A DNA stretch of 64,000 nucleotides from positions 4,038,736-4,102,735 of the forward strand of contig OY969923.1 in NCBI GenBank assembly GCA_963704615.1, read 5' to 3'. This stretch comes from Bog-756 sp963704615. GTDB taxonomy: Bacteria > Actinomycetota > Acidimicrobiia > Acidimicrobiales > RAAP-2. A program made the translations under genes and the position numbers. Positions 43,417 through 53,698 of this stretch are shown here, in pieces (position 1 is the first letter of the stretch; each line of letters starts with the position of its first letter). The notes beneath the pieces were generated by a model that was not told the origin of the DNA, ran no database searches, and saw nothing but the letters and a program-made list of their open reading frames with translations.

Positions 43417-43917
43417 ATGATGATGTCAATGGCAAGAAATGGTCCCAGCACGTCGGAACCAGGAGATACAGACCCGGTTGCCGATCTTTCGGGTCCACCT
43501 CGACAACTGGACGATATCGGCGAAGAGGAATGCTTCGATCTTCTTCAGAGTCAAGATCTGGGCCGACTGGCCATCGTCCATGATGGCCGACCAGAGATCT
43601 TCCCCGTGAACTACGCCGTCTCCGGCGGCATCATTGCCATCAGGACAGGGCTGGGAGTGAAGTTGAACTATGCCTCACTTGCCCACGTGGCGTTCGAGGT
43701 CGAGGACATCGACCTCGAAACCCGTGAAGGTTGGGTCGTCGAAGTGCGTGGATTTGCCGAAGAGATAACGGACGCAGCCAACCCTTGGGCCGAGAGAGCA
43801 CGCGACTCCGTGGGTCAACCGTGGGTGACGGGTCCCCACGAGCACTACATCTCAATCACGCACTCGCAGGTGACAGGTCGGAGGCTTCGCCCTCCGCCCA
43901 CAGCTCCATACTCTTGA
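43417..43917 (+). CDS. Pyridoxamine 5'-phosphate oxidase (PPOX)-fold protein
   Basis: A 166-residue split-barrel protein. EECFDLLQSQDLGRLAIVHDGRP, then IFPVNYAVSGGIIAIRTG, AHVAFEVEDIDLETREGW and VTGRRLRPPP follow the pattern of small actinobacterial flavin- or F420-binding PPOX proteins common among DosR-regulated genes. The cofactor (FMN, F420 or none) is unknown. It is a paralog of the proteins at 44203, 49455 and 54971. Confidence 0.85.
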   Translation: MMMSMARNGPSTSEPGDTDPVADLSGPPRQLDDIGEEECFDLLQSQDLGRLAIVHDGRPEIFPVNYAVSGGIIAIRTGLGVKLNYASLAHVAFEVEDIDLETREGWVVEVRGFAEEITDAANPWAERARDSVGQPWVTGPHEHYISITHSQVTGRRLRPPPTAPYS

Positions 43918-44202
43918 TTCCCACCCCAGTCACACTCTGCATCGTTTCCTAGTCCTCCGATCTGTGTCAGTCAGCGTTTGGTCGCCGACCGATCCCTTTG
44001 CTGAGAGTGCCGCGAAAGGATTGGCGGTGTAGTGAAGTTGAGCCTCGGTTCGTCAAGCGAGCTGCAACTGATACAAGCCCGGCGCCCTCGACGGCCTTCG
44101 GGTCGACCATGCATAGTTCGCACCCTGTGGTGGCCTGAGGCTGTGGACGACCGCGACCACTGGGGCAACGGGACGGGTGGAGCGCAATTCAACTGCTGCC
44201 TC
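43918..44202. other. Intergenic, no gene seen
   Basis: This lies between two converging PPOX-fold genes. No strong hairpin or coding frame is seen. Confidence 0.35.
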
Positions 44203-44625
44203 TTACGGGCCATAGTGTCGGATTCGCCGGCCGCTGATCTCATCTACGGAAATTCGAAGCAAGAGGTCCCGATCTCTGCCCGCCCAGGACGACAATCTCG
44301 ATCCCCGGGCCTGGTCGAGCTCGACTGGGTCCGTGACTTGGACGCATCGTCCGATGACCAACACGCTCCATCCCTCGTGATAAACGATGTCCGTTCCGTC
44401 GATCTCAAATGCCACGTTGCCAGTGGCAGTGGCGGTCTCGAGCTCGCCACCCCGCCGTGTACAAAACAAGATTGCCCTGTCGAAGGCGACATAGTTGACG
44501 GGAAGGATCACTGGATGGCCACGCACAACGGTCCCAACTCGACCCAGACTGCCACCCGCAAGCAACCGCAGACACTCGGCTTGGTCAAGGCATTCCAAAT
44601 GGTCGTTGGGTTGAAAGTGGCTCAC
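44203..44625 (-). CDS. PPOX-fold protein
   Basis: A 140-residue split-barrel protein: CLRLLAGGSLGRVGTVVRGHP, LPVNYVAFDRAILFCTRRGG, GNVAFEIDGTDIVYHEGWSV and ISGRRIRHYGP. It has the same pattern as its three paralogs in this window. The reaction is unknown. A flavin-linked redox or binding role is usual for the fold. Confidence 0.85.
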   Translation of the reverse strand: MSHFQPNDHLECLDQAECLRLLAGGSLGRVGTVVRGHPVILPVNYVAFDRAILFCTRRGGELETATATGNVAFEIDGTDIVYHEGWSVLVIGRCVQVTDPVELDQARGSRLSSWAGRDRDLLLRISVDEISGRRIRHYGP

Positions 44626-44808
44626 GATGCCAGGATCTGTCTGCTGGCTCTGCGCATTCGAAGCGAACCGAGCACCTTGCCATCATCACCGTCAACTCCT
44701 GTCGATACGACTCCCGTAGTGCTGCTACGCCGGTGGATTGCTCGAGACACATCGCCACTCATCGGACTCCTTGTTGATCGACTCTGCACTACCTGCTGTG
44801 ACAGACCC

Positions 44809-44839
44809 CGCCCGACCCGCACTGGTGGCGGGTCGGGCG
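44809..44839 (-). terminator. Strong hairpin terminator
   Basis: An exact 12-bp inverted repeat, CGCCCGACCCGC and GCGGGTCGGGCG, with a seven-base loop, starts about 47 bases after the stop of the gene ending at 44886. There is no clear T run, as is often so in high-G+C DNA. Confidence 0.65.
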
Positions 44840-44885
44840 ATGGTCGGACGACTAAGTGATGTGAGGTGCTGCGTGCAACGGAGGC

Positions 44886-45509
44886 TCAGGCAGGAGCGAG
44901 AGATCCCCGACTGACGTGAGTGGTGTGGGTCACCATCTCTTCGGCTTCGTCCGTGCGGCGTGCGTGCCAGAGGCCGAACGCCACGAGGATTGCCATCAGG
45001 CCGGCGAGGACGAAGGCCGAGATCCCCGCGATGAGTGCGATGGTGGCAAAGGTCCCAAATGCGTAGGCCTCGAGCAACAGACCCCGGAGCGTGGTGCCCT
45101 GAAACACGGTCTGCACCTTGGCCTCCGCCGCGGTGTAGGCGACAGACCCCTTGGGCAGTGCCATGGCAGCAGCACTCAGCTGGGCATAGGTCTTGCCTCC
45201 ACCGATCTCGGCGAGGTGCACGGCGATGAAGTCGTTGGCATAGACCTCAGCCTGTTGTCCGGTCACCAGTGGCTGCCCGGCGTACGTGGAGACCGTGCCA
45301 ACCATGGAGGGAGTGATCTCACTGCCCGCCACGGGGTGGGCGAAGGCCGCCGTTGTCGGGAAGACGATCTGCTGCTCAGCCAGCTGGTTGTGCACGTTGG
45401 AATTGGCGAAGCTATAGCCCCACATGAGGAGGCCACCTGCCACCACCAAGACGACCACCATCAATATTCCACCGGCGCTGGCCAGGACATCAAATACCTT
45501 GCGTTGCAT
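44886..45509 (-). CDS. Two-helix membrane protein of unknown function
   Basis: A 207-residue protein with GAAGGAG before its ATG. One helix near residues 12-34 (GGILMVVVLVVAGGLLMWGY), about 115 external residues including VTGQQAEVYANDFIAVHLAE, and a second helix near 155-182 (IALIAGISAFVLAGLMAILV). The pattern is known from actinobacterial proteins sometimes mislabelled LigA-like dioxygenases. A DosR-like box lies 81 bases upstream. Confidence 0.7.
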   Translation of the reverse strand: MQRKVFDVLASAGGILMVVVLVVAGGLLMWGYSFANSNVHNQLAEQQIVFPTTAAFAHPVAGSEITPSMVGTVSTYAGQPLVTGQQAEVYANDFIAVHLAEIGGGKTYAQLSAAAMALPKGSVAYTAAEAKVQTVFQGTTLRGLLLEAYAFGTFATIALIAGISAFVLAGLMAILVAFGLWHARRTDEAEEMVTHTTHVSRGSLAPA

Positions 45510-45589
45510 TGTCTTGCTCCTTCTCCGATCGAACCCTCCGAATGAGGAGCTCTACTAACCATGGTGACCTCCGAGTGAGGTGCCAAATA

Positions 45590-45603
45590 GGGCCGAACGT
45601 CAC
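45590..45603 (-). promoter_or_regulatory. Weak DosR-box-like site
   Basis: In gene orientation it reads GTGACGTTCGGCCC, 12 of 14 consensus positions, with the distal half GGCCC intact. It lies 81 bases before the start at 45509. Confidence 0.4.
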
Positions 45604-45963
45604 TTCGGGCCCCGTTCCCGGGCCTTGGACAGGGGAACTGGCCGAATCAGACGCGCCCGAGGCCATCGGCGCCACAGGTGACCGTCCTCGATGATGAGGG
45701 CTGGCGCGGTGGAGTTCGCCCCTATTCAGGTCGGGCTGCTACAACCGAGACCCATCGATCGAGGGTCGCCAACGCGACGACCTAGGAGGCGCAAGATGAC
45801 CGGCACTCGATCCACGTTCTCGCCACACTGCTTCGACTCCTCGAGACCACCTCGTTCCGAAGAGGTCGGACCTGGATCTCGGGATTCTCTTGGCCGGGCC
45901 CTTCGGCCGAGGCGCTGATTCGCCTACATGCGAACCAGTCGGTGACAATACTGAAATCTCCTC
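45604..45963. other. Mostly intergenic; possible 40-codon ORF at 45796-45918
   Basis: A strong ribosome binding site (AGGAGGCGCAAG) precedes ATG 45796 on the plus strand. The short product begins MTGTRSTFSPHCFDSSRPPR and has no known relative. Nothing else is supported. Confidence 0.3.
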
Positions 45964-46566
45964 TTAGGCCACACCGTGAGTGCCCGCTCGTCGCAGGACG
46001 CCAACGATTCTGTCCATAATGGATTCTGGCGTGACCTCGAAAAGAGTCCATGGAGACGTGGCGCGGCTGGTCCCCTGATTTTCGACCATGTCACCCTCCC
46101 AGACATTGATCCGTCTGTTCGTTGCGTCAGCATCGAGTTGCAGAAAGGGGTTCAGATCCTGGCGAGGGTTCGCTACCTCACCTTGCATCGACATCCAGAG
46201 GGTCACCCGCGGCTTGTGCAAAACGTCCAAGTGGTGCTCCTCGATTACGCCACCACCGCCATCGTTTCTGAGGCGTTCAATTGCCGTCTCCATTGTCGGT
46301 CGTATAACCGAGTCCGTGATGTCTTGAAACTCCTTGAGGAAATGTTCCCTCTCGACCTCGAGGTGAGCCTCCTCCTCAGCAGACTCTTGGCGCAGATGGG
46401 ACCACTGATCGACGATCTGGTCGATCTGTCGTAGCGAATCCTCATCCACCGTGGGGTGTGCACTACCGCCGGAGGACCCCACCTGCCCCTCATTAGGCTG
46501 GGCCGCTACACCTTCTGCGGCATCAGAGGATTCGTGGTCATGGTCGGGTCCATTGATCTCGCTCAT
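45964..46566 (-). CDS. Hypothetical protein with acidic N-terminus
   Basis: A 200-residue protein from ATG 46566 (GGAGGAACGG upstream). A low-complexity acidic start is followed by a helical segment (IDQIVDQWSHLRQESAEEEA onward, coiled-coil-like), then a mixed alpha/beta part with VTLWMSMQGEV, INVWEGDMVEN and WTLFEVTPESIMDRIV. No family was recognised. Confidence 0.65.
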   Translation of the reverse strand: MSEINGPDHDHESSDAAEGVAAQPNEGQVGSSGGSAHPTVDEDSLRQIDQIVDQWSHLRQESAEEEAHLEVEREHFLKEFQDITDSVIRPTMETAIERLRNDGGGGVIEEHHLDVLHKPRVTLWMSMQGEVANPRQDLNPFLQLDADATNRRINVWEGDMVENQGTSRATSPWTLFEVTPESIMDRIVGVLRRAGTHGVA

Positions 46567-46662
46567 GGGGTCCGTTCCTCCTGGCTCTTGAGCATCAAGG
46601 CCGCCGAGACTCTTTGTGTTTCCAGTTCTCTCGCGGCACTCAGGATACGACAACCGTTCACC

Positions 46663-48255
46663 TCACTCGTCATGAACACGACTCCCCTGGTTTGGGAGTA
46701 GCACTAGTACTAAGAGGGCGGCCAGTGCCACCACCACAGTGGCGATTACGAGAGCCAGATCCATACCCGACACGAACGCCTGGCGAGCCAGTACTGCGAG
46801 CACCTTGCCCTGCCTCTCCGGAGCATGCTGAGCAACAGCCAGCGCTGCCCCCACAGAGCTCTCGATGAGCCTCTGGACCGAGGCGGAGACGCCGGCATGA
46901 GTGATGGCTGGTGCCAGAAGGTGTTGGTAGCGCAGAGTCAGCGCTGTGCCCAGAACGCCGACTCCGAGGGCTCCACCAATCTGCATCGCGGTGTCGTTGG
47001 TGGCCGAGCCGACTCCGGCCTCTTCGATGGGGAGGGACCCCATCACCGACTCGGTACAGGGGGCCAGGGCGAGAGCAACTCCGATTCCAAGCACCACAAA
47101 TGGACCGATGCAATCGCTGTAGGTTCCAGCCAACGTGGTTCGTGACAATACGCCAAGTCCCACAGCGATCAAAGCCAACCCCGAGCCGACGACGAACTTG
47201 GTGCCGACCCTACGGGCCACTACCACCGATAGCGGCGCAATGAGGAGAAGCGCCAGGGCCACTGGGGCAATCCGCACGCCAGCTTCGAGGGCGCTGAAGC
47301 CGAGGACGAATTGCAGGTACTGGGTCATGAGGAAGAACAGCCCCAGAAGGGCGAAGAGCACGAGGGCCAAAGCAGCGATGGCTGCGCTGTAACGACGGTT
47401 GGAGAAGAAGCGCAACGGCAGCATGGGATGGTCGATGCGCCGCTCCCAAACAACGAAAAGGGCGATTGTCAGAGACGCTCCCGCCAGCGCGCCAATGATC
47501 AGTGGTGAGGACCAGCCCCGGCCCGGGGCTTCGATAATCCCCCAGAGCAACAGCCCAAGCCCGAGAATGGACAATCCGGCACCGACCGGGTCGGGGCGGG
47601 TTGAGGACGGGTTCTTCGAGTTGGGCACCAACCAGACCGCAGCGACCAGCCCGATGAGGGCAATAGGGACATTGACCAGGAAGACCGATCCCCACCAGAA
47701 ATGGGCCAACAGAAATCCGCCCAAGATCGGACCGAAAGCGACCCCGAGCCCGGTTGTGCCTGACCAGATCCCAATGGCTCGAATCCGGTCTCGCTCCGCG
47801 GTGAAGACATTGGTCAGGATCGAGAGGGTGCACGGCATGAGGGCGGCGGCCCCGACCCCCATCACCGCACGAGCCAGCGTCAGGCGGTCGGGACTCCCCG
47901 ACCAGGCGGCGAATGCCGATCCGCAACCGAAGACGACCAGCCCGGCCATGAACACCCATTTGCGGCCTACCCGATCCCCAAGCGCCCCGAGTGAGAGCAA
48001 GAGACCAGCAAAGACCACGGCATACGCGTCGACCATCCACTGCAACTGGCTGGAGCTGGCCCCGATGCTTCGTACGATGGACGGGAGCGCCACGTTGAGA
48101 ACCGTGTTGTCCAGGCTGATCAGGAGCAAGGTGACGCACAGCACTGAGAGCGTGGCCCAGCGGCGTCGGGCGCTGGGCAGTCGCGGCGTAGACACGTGGT
48201 CCAGACGCGCTGCATTGCTCGCTATCAGACTGTCGTCAAACTGATGGGTCCTCAC
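46663..48255 (-). CDS. MFS transporter, DHA2 (14-helix) family
   Basis: A 530-residue protein from GTG 48255 (a TTG at 48276 is also open). Fourteen hydrophobic helices fit the EmrB/QacA group. Motif A is in SLGALGDRVGRKWVFMAG and motif C in GTTGLGVAFGPILGGFLL. ISLDNTVLNVALPSI in helix 1 has the DHA2 Asp. It is a proton-driven drug or metabolite exporter. Confidence 0.93.
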   Translation of the reverse strand: MRTHQFDDSLIASNAARLDHVSTPRLPSARRRWATLSVLCVTLLLISLDNTVLNVALPSIVRSIGASSSQLQWMVDAYAVVFAGLLLSLGALGDRVGRKWVFMAGLVVFGCGSAFAAWSGSPDRLTLARAVMGVGAAALMPCTLSILTNVFTAERDRIRAIGIWSGTTGLGVAFGPILGGFLLAHFWWGSVFLVNVPIALIGLVAAVWLVPNSKNPSSTRPDPVGAGLSILGLGLLLWGIIEAPGRGWSSPLIIGALAGASLTIALFVVWERRIDHPMLPLRFFSNRRYSAAIAALALVLFALLGLFFLMTQYLQFVLGFSALEAGVRIAPVALALLLIAPLSVVVARRVGTKFVVGSGLALIAVGLGVLSRTTLAGTYSDCIGPFVVLGIGVALALAPCTESVMGSLPIEEAGVGSATNDTAMQIGGALGVGVLGTALTLRYQHLLAPAITHAGVSASVQRLIESSVGAALAVAQHAPERQGKVLAVLARQAFVSGMDLALVIATVVVALAALLVLVLLPNQGSRVHDE

Positions 48256-48358
48256 AAGACCAGATTCCCTCTTCAATTCGGGTCAACGCTACGCATCGCG
48301 TGGCTCGGGTAGTACACGGAGACGAACGGCTCAAACACCGACGACCTCACCGAACCAG

Positions 48359-49267
48359 TCACTCTCCTCGCACTACCACGACGGAGCTATGGGCGTGGGT
48401 GGCCAGGTGGTGACTCACCGATCCCAAGAGCAGGCCCCGGAAAGCACCGAGACCCCTCGACCCGACGACCAGGAGGTCGGCGCTCCGACTGGCATTCACG
48501 AGGGCTACTGCGGGCGGGTCTTCACAGGTCTCGCCCTTGGTGACCACATGCGGCGCCACTTGAGCGACGCGGACCACGGCATCATGGACAACCTGCTCTG
48601 CGGCCTCAGGCACCCCGACGGCAGCGGCGAAGACGAAGCCGGAAGTCCCGGGGAACACCCACGATCCCACCACCTCGAGCAGGGCACCGGTCCGAGACGC
48701 CTCGATGGCGGCCCAGTCGAGCGCCATGTTCGATTCATCGGAGCCGTCGACTCCGACGACGATCTTCTGGGGGTTCGTCTCCGAGATATCGGCCTCGGCG
48801 TCATCGGAACTACGAATGATCGCCACAGAGCATGGCGCGTGGGTCAGACAGTGCTGACCGACCGATCCGAACAGTAAGCCCCGGAATCCGCCGAAGCCGC
48901 GCGACCCGACGACGAGGAGGTCAGCACCTCTGCTTGCCTCGATGAGGGAATGTGCGGCTGGTTCCTTGCAGAGTAGATGCTTGATGGTCACCGCTGGGTA
49001 CCGGTCGGCGACACTCAGCGCTGCTTGTTCCACAACGAGCTGCGCATCTTCCTCGTTGAGAACGTCGCCGCCGAATCCACCGGAGACCCACGCCCCCACG
49101 ATGGTCAGTTCGGCTCCGCTTCGCTCGGCCTCGGCCCCCGCCCAGTCAAGTGCCCGCGAAGCACCCGGGGAGCCGTCCATGCCAACCACGATGCGGGTAG
49201 TCACGCGGCCATCACCAGAAACGGCGTGGTCCGTTTGTCCTACCTCGGTTCCCTGGATCTCAGCCAT
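48359..49267 (-). CDS. Universal stress protein, two UspA domains
   Basis: A 302-residue protein. Domain 1 begins IVVGMDGSPGASRALDWAG and has the ATP motif GSRGFGGFRGLLFGSVGQ (G-x2-G-x9-G-S). Domain 2 begins IVVGVDGSDESNMALDWAA and has GSRGLGAFRGLLLGSVSH. Both look able to bind ATP. Such tandem UspA proteins are classic DosR-regulon members in mycobacteria. A DosR-like box lies 77 bases upstream. Confidence 0.94.
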   Translation of the reverse strand: MAEIQGTEVGQTDHAVSGDGRVTTRIVVGMDGSPGASRALDWAGAEAERSGAELTIVGAWVSGGFGGDVLNEEDAQLVVEQAALSVADRYPAVTIKHLLCKEPAAHSLIEASRGADLLVVGSRGFGGFRGLLFGSVGQHCLTHAPCSVAIIRSSDDAEADISETNPQKIVVGVDGSDESNMALDWAAIEASRTGALLEVVGSWVFPGTSGFVFAAAVGVPEAAEQVVHDAVVRVAQVAPHVVTKGETCEDPPAVALVNASRSADLLVVGSRGLGAFRGLLLGSVSHHLATHAHSSVVVVRGE

Positions 49268-49343
49268 CGATCATCTCCCTCAGGCTCGCTCTCTCCCCGT
49301 AGTGGTCCTCAGTCATTGTGGAGGAGGAGGGAGGTTGTCGGCA

Positions 49344-49357
49344 GGGCCAAAAGTCCA
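49344..49357. promoter_or_regulatory. DosR-box-like site between divergent stress genes
   Basis: On the minus strand it reads TGGACTTTTGGCCC, 13 of 14 consensus positions. It lies 77 bases from the universal stress protein start and 98 from the PPOX-fold start on the plus strand, so it could serve both. Confidence 0.62.
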
Positions 49358-49454
49358 TGCCTGGACGGGGATCGCGGAAGATCTCTGCTGCGCACCCCTG
49401 TCCAGGCCGGTCAGGGCAAGCATCGCTACCACGTGGGTCAAATGGCCCTAGTTC

Positions 49455-49907
49455 ATGGTCCGCATCGGTGCCAGGCTTGGCTCTATGTGGATAGATGCCA
49501 AGGGCTCAACCGTGCTTCCGGCTCCCGAGTGCAGGCGATTGCTGGCTCTTGCGGCCAAGGAGGGGCGGGTTGGGCGCCTTGGGATTGCGACCGACCAAGC
49601 CCCGGTGGTCATTCCCGTCAACTTCACCCTGGATGGAGGTCTCGTCTTAGCCCGGGTGGGCACGGGCTACCTCTCGCAGGCTGCGGCCGGCCAGCTGGTG
49701 GCGTTCGAAGTCGACAAAGTCGACCAAGGAGCAGGAAGCGCGTGGAGTGTCCTGGTCCGTGGTTTGGCAACCCTGGTCGAGACCCCGACCGAGTCCGAGC
49801 TCGGCGCGGCGGCCGAGCCGCTCGTCCCGGAGCCGGGGGACATGGTGCTGACCGTTCGCCCGGACATACTGACCGGTCGCCGCTTCAATATCCGACCCAC
49901 AATCTAG
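49455..49907 (+). CDS. PPOX-fold protein
   Basis: A 150-residue split-barrel protein: LLALAAKEGRVGRLGIATDQ, VIPVNFTLDGGLVLARVG, QLVAFEVDKVDQGAGSAWSV and LTGRRFNIRP. It is a paralog of those at 43417, 44203 and 54971. It is divergent from the universal stress protein and shares its DosR-like promoter region. Confidence 0.85.
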   Translation: MVRIGARLGSMWIDAKGSTVLPAPECRRLLALAAKEGRVGRLGIATDQAPVVIPVNFTLDGGLVLARVGTGYLSQAAAGQLVAFEVDKVDQGAGSAWSVLVRGLATLVETPTESELGAAAEPLVPEPGDMVLTVRPDILTGRRFNIRPTI

Positions 49908-50020
49908 CGCCGTATCGATAGTGAGACGAGGTGTGGAGGAGCCCGCTCCGGATCGTTCAGGGCTACTTCGAGGCGACTCCGTTCGCCACGGGTTTTTGTT
50001 CCGTGGCGTTCGCTAGTGGC

Positions 50021-51115
50021 CTATGCCAGCACCATCCGAACATGACGGGCAATCTCGAGATCCTCGCGGGCATGGACGACGAGGACGCCCGGTGTGGTTC
50101 CTTCGGGAGATATCAGACGATCGCCCTCCCCAAAATAATTGCTCGGATCGTCCAGTCCGATCTGAAGGAATGCGAGTCCGGTGCAGGTATCAGCCCGCAG
50201 GAGAGGGGTAGCTTCGCCCGCCCCTCCCGTGAAGACCAACCCGTCGATCCCGCCCATTGCCGCGCACATGGCGGCCACACTGGTCTGGATTCGATACACG
50301 TATACTTCGTACGCAAGTCGGGCGCCAGGGTTCCCGGCGCCCATGGCGGAGATCACGCGCCGGAGATCACCCGACCCTCCCGAGAGCCCTCGCAGCCCCG
50401 ACTCGTGCTCCAGCGCCTGTTGGACTTCATCGACCGACAGACCTCCGTGATGCTGAACCCACAGAATGATCCCGGGGTCGACGCTGCCCGAGCGTGTTGC
50501 CATGACCAAACCCTCCAGGGGCGTGAACCCCATCGTGGTGTCCACCGAGCGACCGAAGGCCACCGCAGCCAACGACCCACCGGCACCGAGGTGGGCTGTG
50601 ACCAGGCGCAACTGTTCAGCCGACCGGCCCAGGAGCTCCCCCGCCCGCCGGCTGGCCCAGGCGTGGCTGAGCCCATGAAAGCCGTAGCGCCGGATGCCCC
50701 AACGCTCACGCCAAGACAGCGGTATTGCATACGTCGATGCCTTGGCCGGCATGGTGGCATGGAAGGCCGTGTCGAAACAGGCAATCTGGGGCAAGTCGGG
50801 TCGCAAGGATCGCAAGGCGTTGATGGCGGCAAGACCCTGCGGATTGTGCAGGGGAGCCAGATCGGTGAGACTCTTGAGGGTTGCGTCACTTCGATCGTCG
50901 AGGAGCACCGGATCGACGAACGAGGAACCACCGTGGACTATACGATGGCCGACCGCGCCGACCTCGGAATTGTCGTCGAGAAATGTGCTCAGGACTCCCT
51001 CCAGTTCCGAAGGTTGCGGTCGCGGAAGATCACTCGAAGCCAACAGTTCGTCTGCGTCGTCCAACAAGCTCAACTTCAAGCTGCTGGATCCGGCGTTGAT
51101 GACAAGAATGCGCAC
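50021..51115 (-). CDS. ackA: Acetate kinase
   Basis: A 364-residue acetokinase. VINAGSSSLKLSL binds phosphate, the catalytic Asp is in ACFDTAFHATMP, and RYGFHGLSH, TAHLGAGGSLAAV, GFTPLEGLVMATRSG and FTGGAGE complete the family signatures. It is shorter than the usual 390-400 residues. It converts acetyl phosphate and ADP to acetate and ATP. It is divergent from phosphoketolase, which makes acetyl phosphate, so the pair forms a fermentative ATP route. Confidence 0.94.
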   Translation of the reverse strand: MRILVINAGSSSLKLSLLDDADELLASSDLPRPQPSELEGVLSTFLDDNSEVGAVGHRIVHGGSSFVDPVLLDDRSDATLKSLTDLAPLHNPQGLAAINALRSLRPDLPQIACFDTAFHATMPAKASTYAIPLSWRERWGIRRYGFHGLSHAWASRRAGELLGRSAEQLRLVTAHLGAGGSLAAVAFGRSVDTTMGFTPLEGLVMATRSGSVDPGIILWVQHHGGLSVDEVQQALEHESGLRGLSGGSGDLRRVISAMGAGNPGARLAYEVYVYRIQTSVAAMCAAMGGIDGLVFTGGAGEATPLLRADTCTGLAFLQIGLDDPSNYFGEGDRLISPEGTTPGVLVVHAREDLEIARHVRMVLA

Positions 51116-51206
51116 CTGCCCACCTTGCCAGATCGAGTCCCGGAGAGTGGCGAAATGAGGACAGCATGATCAGACCACAAAGCTCGATCTGTCTAAGGAG
51201 GGGCCG

Positions 51207-53604
51207 ATGACCGGCACCGCACGACCCATCACCCCGGTCCGAGAGGACGAGCTCCTCAGACTCGACACTTACTTTCGGGCAGCCAACTATCTCACCGCTG
51301 GCCAGATCTATCTGATGGATAATGCGCTCCTGCGAAGGCCCCTTACTCCTGCGGACATCAAGCCTCGACTGCTGGGTCACTGGGGAACGAGTCCCGGCCT
51401 CAACTTTCTCTACGCACACCTGAGTCGGTGTATCAAGGCGCGGGACCTCAATGCCATCTTCGTCTGCGGGCCCGGTCACGGTGGCCCGGCCGTCGTTGCC
51501 AACACCTGGCTGGAAGGAACCTACAGCGAGCGCTTCCCTCACATAGCACGGAACGGCGAGGGCATGGCCAGGCTCTTTCGGCAGTTTTCATTCCCCGGCG
51601 GGATACCCAGCCACTGCAGTCCGGACACTCCCGGATCCATCCACGAGGGTGGTGAGCTCGGGTACGCACTGAGTCATTCCTTTGGAGCTGCATTCGACAA
51701 TCCCGACCTCATTGTGGCGTGCGTGGTCGGCGATGGTGAGGCAGAGACGGGACCAGCGGCTACTGCATGGCACTCGAACAAGTTCCTCGATCCCCGTCAC
51801 GATGGCGTTGTGCTACCAGTCCTCCATCTCAACGGGTACAAGATTGCCGCGCCGACGGTACTGGCCCGCATACCCACGCCCGAACTCCTCTCACTCTTCA
51901 CCGGTTACGGATACCGCCCGATGCTCATCGAGGGAGGCTTCGATGGTGAGCCACCCATAGACGTCCACCGACGCATGGCCTCAGTACTCGACGAAGCCCT
52001 TGAGGACATTCGTGAGATCCAGGTCTCAGCCCGTTCCCACGGTGCCCGGTCTCGGCCAGTCTGGCCCATGCTGATCTTGAGGACACCAAAGGGCTGGACT
52101 GGCCCGAAAGTTGTTGACGGATTACCGGTCGAGGGAACGTTTCGATCCCACCAGCTTCCCCTGACCGAGGTTCGCACCAATCCCGAACATCTGGCCCAAC
52201 TGGAGGCGTGGCTCCGCAGCTACCGACCCGAGGACCTCTTCGACGGTGACGGCCAGCCGATCAAGACCGTCGGCGATTTCACTCCGTCGGGTGAGCGACG
52301 CATGAGTGCCAACCCGCATGCCAATGGAGGACTGCTCTTGTCTGACCTGGAGCTACCCGATTTCTGCAACTACGGAGTCGACGTAGCCGAACCCGGGAAC
52401 TGTCATGCGCGAGGCCACGCACGTACTCGGAGACTTCCTCCGGGACGTTATCCGGGCCAACCCCTCCACCTTTCGGCTCTTCGGGCCCGATGAGACCTCC
52501 TCCAATCGACTGCAGGACGTGTTTGAGGTCACCGACCGGACGTGGGACGCCGAGATGCAACCCGGTGACGATCACCTTGCCCCGGACGGCCGGGTGATGG
52601 AGACCCTGTCCGAACACCAGTGTGAGGGATGGCTCGAAGGGTATCTTCTCACCGGCCGTCATGGCCTCTTCAACTGTTACGAAGCATTCATCCACATCAT
52701 CGACTCGATGTTCAACCAGCATGCGAAATGGCTGAAGGTGAGCCGCGAGGTCCCCTGGCGCCGGCCCGTGGCGTCGCTGAACTATCTCCTTTCCAGCCAT
52801 GTTTGGAGACAGGACAATAACGGCTTCTCACATCAGGACCCTGGCTTCATCGACCATGTGGTCAACAAGAAGGCGGAGGTCGTACGGGTCTACTTTCCCC
52901 CGGACACGAACTGCCTGCTGTCAGTGGCCGACCACTGCCTGTGTAGTCGGAACTACGTCAACGTCATCGTGGCCGGTAAACAGCCCCAGCACGATTGGCT
53001 GACAATGGACGAGGCGCTCGATCACTGCACCCGAGGGTTGGGCATCTGGTCGTTCGCATCCAATGACGGTGACTCACTGCCCGACGTGGTGATGGCCTGT
53101 TGTGGGGACATCCCGACGCTCGAGACGTTGGCCGCGGTTCAACTGCTTCGAGAGCGTCTTCCGGAGCTGGTCATACGTGTGGTGAACGTGGTCGATCTGA
53201 TGCGACTAGAACCGGACACGGAACACCCCCATGGCCTGCCCGACCGTGAGTTCGATACCCTCTTCACCCTCGACCGCCCGGTGATCTTCGCCTACCACGG
53301 CTATCCAACCCTTATTCACCGTCTGACGTACAAGCGAACGAACCACAAGAACTTCCATGTCCACGGGTACCGGGAGGAGGGCACCACCACCACCCCATTC
53401 GACATGGTGATGTTGAATGACCTCGACCGTTTTCATCTGGTCATCGATGTGCTCGACCGTGTTCCAGACCTCGGTCCACGGACTGCGACGCTGCGCCAAG
53501 AGATGATCGATGCCGGCCTTGATGCTCGACGCTACGGCCGCGAGCACGGCGAAGATCCGCCGGAGATTGCTCAGTGGAAATGGAGCGGGCTCACGACGGA
53601 GTAA
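51207..53604 (+). CDS. xfp: Phosphoketolase (XFP), frameshifted as read
   Basis: Together the two frames encode about 798 residues, the normal XFP length. From ATG 51207 (AAGGAGG upstream): NYLTAGQIYLMDNALL, CGPGHGGPAVVANTWLEG, VVGDGEAETGPAATAWHSNK (TPP site) and HLNGYKIAAPT. The frame breaks near 52395-52399. Dropping one base gives EPGTVMREATHVLGDFLRD, the expected junction, and the second frame continues with PDETSSNRLQDVFEVTDR and GWLEGYLLTGRHGLFNCYEA. It splits xylulose-5-P or fructose-6-P to acetyl phosphate with TPP. Length is 3n+1. Confidence 0.88.
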
Positions 53605-53698
53605 GTCGTACAGGATTCGCAGTCGCACCGACACGGTCGGCACCAGCACGCCACTCGGCGATTAAGACCAAGGCCCGCCAGTGGGGCGTCAAATCGTG

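Noticed and set aside
51207..53604. Programmed ribosomal frameshifting as the explanation for the split phosphoketolase and arc genes
   Set aside because: No common slippery heptamer is seen at the break points, and shifts of both signs occur in unrelated genes. Base errors are simpler.
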